From the NCBI GenBank assembly GCA_032209605.1, contig JASFXZ010000010.1, positions 8,577,385 through 8,641,384 on the forward strand: a stretch of DNA of 64,000 nucleotides. Direction: 5' to 3'. This document shows, one piece after another, positions 60,001 through 64,000 of the stretch. The notes beneath the pieces are model-generated. The model did not search any database and was not told the DNA's origin. It saw nothing but the letters and a program-made list of their open reading frames with translations. The translations under genes and the position numbers were made by a program. The stretch comes from Mactromeris polynyma (taxonomy: Eukaryota; Mollusca; Bivalvia; Venerida; Mactridae). Numbering within the stretch: position 1 is the first letter of the stretch; every line of letters begins with the position of its first letter.

Positions 60001-63000
60001 TCTGGGAGTAAGTATGACAATATAAACATTTTGTTGTACAAAAACATCGATAACAACAATAGTAATTTGTAGTACGGTAGTTTAAATTCTCCACGAGCGT
60101 TTACTTATAGGTGCCGCCCTGTGAGTAGACCGCCTTTCTCCACATGACTGCATTTAGGTTTAGGCAACCCAGTGTAGAGACCTGTGAACTGCTAGGTTAT
60201 TCCGCTGCAACCAGTGTGAATGTCACATGTTTTCCAGATGCAGAAACAATATCCATTTAGAGTCAGATCTTTTTTTGAAAATGAAACAAAAATGAGCGCC
60301 GCTGTACGATTTCCTACCTTTTCTTTACGTCATTTCCAGAAAACTTCACATATGACGTCACTACGTACTTACAGTAAGCAATATTTGCTTCATATGGCAA
60401 TGTGAAAACGAAGTGACCATATGGAGTAAATATTGTTTCTTGCTTGCAAATAGTGTCATCACATGTTGCGTTTCCTTGAAATGACGTCACTTACAGAAGA
60501 GGCTGTAAATCCCATAGCAGCGCTCAAATAGTCAATTTAGATAAAACATATTTGTTCTTGTATTGAGATTGAAAGAACAGGAACTTCGAAGCAATATACG
60601 CTAACCAAGATGGCGACGAGAACATGCGGTTATTTAAAGGAGAAACGAATATCAGTGTTTTCATGGCCAAATTTTACTTCCGCACTTACGCAGTTTACTT
60701 TGTAGTTGTTGTTCTTCTTTATTGCTATTTATAGTTGCTCTGGTCTCGTTGTGCACGACTACGAAAATAATCGTTGTCATCTCTCAGTGTACATCTTACT
60801 CTGTGCTTTACTCAAAGTTTACTCTTCACTGCAGGAGGTATGTGTTACAGATTTCGCCTGGTATCGACACTCCGGGCAATATACGCTGGCAGATCGCTCT
60901 CTGTTTGCTTGTCGTCTGGATACTGTGTTACTTCTGTATCTGGAAAGGAATCAAATGGACAGGAAAAGTAAGTTTTTAGGGTTTTGGATGGAAGCCAAAG
61001 TGACGACCGCAACTTCTCGGTCCATCACCCGAATGATTATTCGAAATGTCCTGAAATTAATATCTCGTATAAAGTTCACTTTTATAAATAGTTTGGTAAC
61101 CAGTGATATGGAACATTTTATTCTGTTTGATATTTAAAGGATTTGCTTTGTAGTTTTACTAATGAAGTCATGGTAGCGCCTAAAAGAACGCAGACATCCA
61201 CTATAACTAACACGAGAGCTACCAGTCGTACGATAACTTATTCAAACTATGTTAAATATGTCCGCTTTAGCATTTACTGATGTAATAATGATATTCTTCA
61301 TGTACATATACTTGGTATGAGGCTTCCAAGGAAACCAAGCGAAATGACAACGGCGCTGTAATCATTATTTGAGCGCCGCTGTACGATTTCAAACCTCTTT
61401 TTTAAGTGACGTCAATTCCAGAAATCGTCACATGTGACGTCACCATGTACTGACAGTAAGCCATATTTGCCCCATATGGCAATATGAAAACAAAGTGACC
61501 ATAGGGAGTAAATATTATTTCCTGCTTACAAATAGTGACATCGTGTCAAGAAGTGGTAGGAAATCGTGCAGCGGTGCTCATTTCTAGATTTTATAAATCA
61601 CTATTTGGTGACACCTACCAATAAAAACTGTAAAATATGGCAAAATTACAGTAAATTTTCTTGTTCGAAAAATGCAATAAAATTGTGAGCCTTTGGGAGG
61701 GATGAAAGTCTCCGTACTGACACCCCTGTCCCAAGCACACCCTCATGTGTAACTCTCAATCTGTCCACGCTACGCCCCTGCATACAGAGGCATAGTATTT
61801 AATATTACAAATGTATAAGTATTTAAATGCAATACCCTTTCAGGTCGTTTACGTCACAGCATTGTTTCCTTACTTTCTGATGACCGTGTTGTTGATACGA
61901 GGGGTCACGTTACCTGGGGCTATGGATGGGATCAGATTTTATCTGCTTCCTGACTTTTCAAAAATTACAAACTCAAGCGTAAGTATTTTCAAAAAATCCA
62001 TCGAATGATTATTTCATTAAGTCGTATTTTCTTCCATGCTTAATTATGCAAATTGTGTATTTTAAGTAAAATTTGCACTAAGAGCAATAACAGTAAATCA
62101 TCACTTAAAAACCACCTCAATAATAAGAGCACCTCAAAATTAAGAACACAATTTTCAAGTCCATTTGAATGTTTTGCTCTTTATTCAAACCAAATATTAA
62201 GACCATCTCAATAACAATACCAGCTTTCAAGGGTCTCAATGGTGGTCTTATTACTGAAATTTAACTGTAAATGAATAAAGGTAGATTGAATTCAAGAACA
62301 AGTAATGATATGCATGATTATGTTATACAGTACAACGTCTCCAAAGCAACACTCTTTAGGAGACGCAATTTCGACTCGTGTTGAGAGATTTTTGTTCTAG
62401 AGAAGTCAAATTGATCATTTCTAGAGTTCTCTACCTTTATCCCTTCTATAGTATATGTAAATATAGTACACGGAGTCTTTGGTTAACAAACGAACAAATT
62501 TACTTTACTTGTAACCTGGAGCATTCTGAAAAAGCAACGTGTCTTACAAACTGTCTTATATACGATCGTGGTGCAAGGGACTATGCCATATGACAACCCG
62601 TTATCGATTATAAACATGATGAATAACTCTGTAGGCTACAGTATTGTATCGATGTTTACGTAGTCCCCCTTGTTTGAAGAATGGTTCTGAATGAACGATG
62701 TGATTTTGCTGTAAGTGTATGTGGATTTGGAAACATAATAAACGTAACATGTTGTTATACTTCAGGTGTGGATAGACGCTGTTACACAGATATTCTTCTC
62801 CTATGGTCTAGGGTTGGGTTCTCTTATTGCCCTTGGAAGTTACAACAAGTTTAACAATAATGTATACAAGTAAGAAATATTGCGCTTTATTCAAAAACAA
62901 TTTCGACCTCCCCGGAGAAACACACTTCGGGAGATGTTACGTTGGGCTGTTATTGAGAGGTCATTGCTCTAGAGAGGTTGAATTAATCGTAAATTCTTAC

Positions 63001-63745
63001 TACCGTAAAATAGGCTGTTGATGACGAGGGGTTATTTCTCAAGAGAGGGCCGATCTGGAAAGGTTGCTGTACCCTCTTACAATTGGTTTGACAAATCATT
63101 TTCCATAACAATACATAGTTCCAACATCTACAATAGTTACCTCCCTTGTTCGTAACTATCGGCCATTTTGATAGGCAAAACTGATAAGCCCTTATAGGAT
63201 AAATTTCCTAATATGTGATAATTGAGAAAATCTCAGGAGAATTTGCATGTGACAACCACTTTTTCTTCAACTTACTGAGCCAAATGCCCACATGAGCATA
63301 ATGAATAAGTTAATTTTTGTATATCAAATTAGTTTATCATCGTTTACATTATATTCCCCATAAACTTTACGAAAATTTGTCTATCAAAATGGCCGACAAT
63401 GCAGAACAAGGGAGGTAAATATTGTCGATGTGAGAACTATATATAGTCATAGTTTATAATAATGTGCCTTAGATACATAATGGACGCATCAGTTCGAGTG
63501 AAGCCTTAGGTTAGCTTTAAACTACAGATATTCCTCAATAATAACAGAAAAAATAGGACTGGTTGGTTAGCATTTTTGACCAGTATAGATTTGTAATTGT
63601 GTTTATATTTTACCTTTAAGAGACGCTATAAGCATAGCCATTCTGAACAGTTGTACCAGTCTGTTTGCTGGATTTGTGATATTTTCCGTAATTGGATTTA
63701 TGGCACGTGAACAAAACCTTCCGGTTAGCGAAGTGGCTGCTTCCG
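54082..63745 (+). CDS. SLC6 Na+/Cl- dependent transporter, GABA/taurine type, partial
   Basis: Exons 54082-54367, 57985-58116, 58947-59158, 59892-60007, 60835-60967, 61844-61978, 62766-62869 and 63621-63745 join in phase and give 414 residues. The gene continues past the window (family length about 600). TM1 has [22 protein letters not shown]2 follows with [11 protein letters not shown]3 is [15 protein letters not shown]2 has the conserved Cys pair ([13 protein letters not shown]) and NxS/T sites. TM4-TM5 have the YFCIWKGIK signature. TM6 is [17 protein letters not shown], and TM7 has [15 protein letters not shown] with the Asn/Ser that help bind chloride. The pattern is closest to GABA/taurine/betaine/creatine carriers; the substrate is not decidable. 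The start is the first ATG of an open exon; non-coding 5' exons may exist. Confidence 0.92.
54539..54675. mobile_element. Pogo-like MITE (family C), SLC6 intron 1
   Basis: Starts cagtcggacactcatttatc and ends gaatgaacgagggtcgtctg. The interior is shortened relative to 38323-38504. Confidence 0.7.
55075..55398. mobile_element. Inverted-repeat element with CAGTGAAGCACGCTTATA ends
   Basis: About 324 bp. Left end acagtgaagcacgcttataa; right end tataagcgtgttccactgta. TA-flanked. The interior repeats cgttata words. Probably another pogo/mariner-like MITE family; single copy here. Confidence 0.75.
56253..56434. mobile_element. Family B MITE, SLC6 intron 1
   Basis: Ends tacagtaaaaaaacacttaa and attgaggtattactgta. 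Close to the family pattern. Confidence 0.75.
56891..57073. mobile_element. Pogo-like MITE (family C), SLC6 intron 1
   Basis: The most complete copy: acagtcggacctcgtttatt to gaacgaggttcgactgta, 183 bp. A fragment of the same left end lies at 56786-56812. Confidence 0.8.
60293..60526 (+). mobile_element. CRE-bearing MITE (family A), SLC6 intron 4
   Basis: TGAGCGCC...GCGCTCA, 234 bp. Full length but with a few bases lost in the left arm; TGACGTCA kept in the right arm and TGACGTCAC in the left. Confidence 0.9.
61370..61580 (+). mobile_element. CRE-bearing MITE (family A), SLC6 intron 5
   Basis: TGAGCGCC...GGTGCTCA, 211 bp, with ATTT on both flanks. Part of the right arm, including its TGACGTCA, is deleted; the left arm keeps TGACGTCA. 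Confidence 0.85.
62089..62270. mobile_element. Family B MITE, SLC6 intron 6
   Basis: Ends acagtaaatcatcacttaaa and gaaatttaactgta. The interior matches other copies (tgttttgctctttattcaa). Confidence 0.75.
62935..63078. repeat. Family D fragment, SLC6 intron 7
   Basis: Includes gctctagagaggttgaatta, taaattcttactac and ctcaagagagggccgatctg, as at 22997-23246. A smaller piece lies at 62335-62430. Confidence 0.6.
63117..63441. mobile_element. Family E inverted-repeat element, copy 3, SLC6 intron 7
   Basis: About 325 bp. Ends tagttccaacatctacaata and tattgtcgatgtgagaacta; the interior shares gacaaccactttttcttcaa with copy 2. The best preserved pair of arms. Confidence 0.8.
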
Positions 63746-64000
63746 GTAAGTACGGAAGACAGTGGTACTGTTTTTATAAAACCATGTGATTCGAAGAGTA
63801 ACATCGAAACAGTGAAGTCGTGTATTCACAGCTTACGATTGCACATTTTTGGTAAATCAGCGGGTGAAAGAAGGTATATATTCATGCTGTAAAACGTGTT
63901 GACCATCCCGTTATGATTCTTCTCTAGTTTGGGTAATAACATGAATTTTGTTCTGCTTGTAAACTCTACACATTGTTATAACAAAAATGATAGAATATCC
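63746..64000. other. SLC6 intron 8, truncated by window edge
   Basis: Begins GTAAGTACGG after exon 8. No further exon is seen before the edge. Confidence 0.6.

Overview
This 64 kb window reads as metazoan nuclear DNA. It is AT-rich, its genes are split by GT..AG introns, and it carries non-LTR retrotransposons, many small inverted-repeat DNA elements and tRNA-headed SINEs whose tails contain a ...ctgaaataNtgttgNaaaa... motif that I associate with molluscs. A lophotrochozoan, probably a bivalve, is my inference; nothing in the sequence names the species.

Layout: (1) 0-2.2 kb is repeat-rich and has no gene. (2) 2.27-7.85 kb is a nearly full-length two-ORF LINE in which ORF1 and ORF2 share one reading frame and are separated only by a UAG. 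(3) 7.85-13.8 kb and 18.0-22.7 kb are two copies of a segmental duplication. Each carries a minus-strand gene for a fucosyltransferase-like type II membrane protein. The second copy preserves the empty sites of both the LINE and a 1.2 kb foldback element present in the first. (4) 23.4-27.2 kb is a four-exon plus-strand gene for a small secreted 10-cysteine protein. (5) 27.4-30.1 kb is a 33-bp minisatellite split by a 5'-truncated LINE whose reverse transcriptase ORF is open and fused in frame to the minisatellite. (6) 31.2-46.2 kb is a complete 17-exon plus-strand gene for a CNBD2-like cyclic-nucleotide-binding protein (938 codons by my splice model), with PKA-type RRxS sites in its long N-terminal exon. 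(7) 46.2-54.1 kb is intergenic, made of micro- and minisatellites, SINE pieces and inverted-repeat elements. (8) 54.1 kb to the right edge holds the first eight exons of an SLC6 sodium/chloride-dependent transporter of the GABA/taurine/betaine type, continuing out of the window.

The genes look functionally unrelated: Golgi-type glycosylation, a secreted peptide, cyclic nucleotide signalling (CNBD2 is tied to sperm function in mammals) and solute uptake. Splice models were built by eye from codon phase, GT/AG signals and protein family pattern. All totals of exon lengths stay in frame. Transposon boundaries are approximate unless a target-site duplication or empty site is stated.
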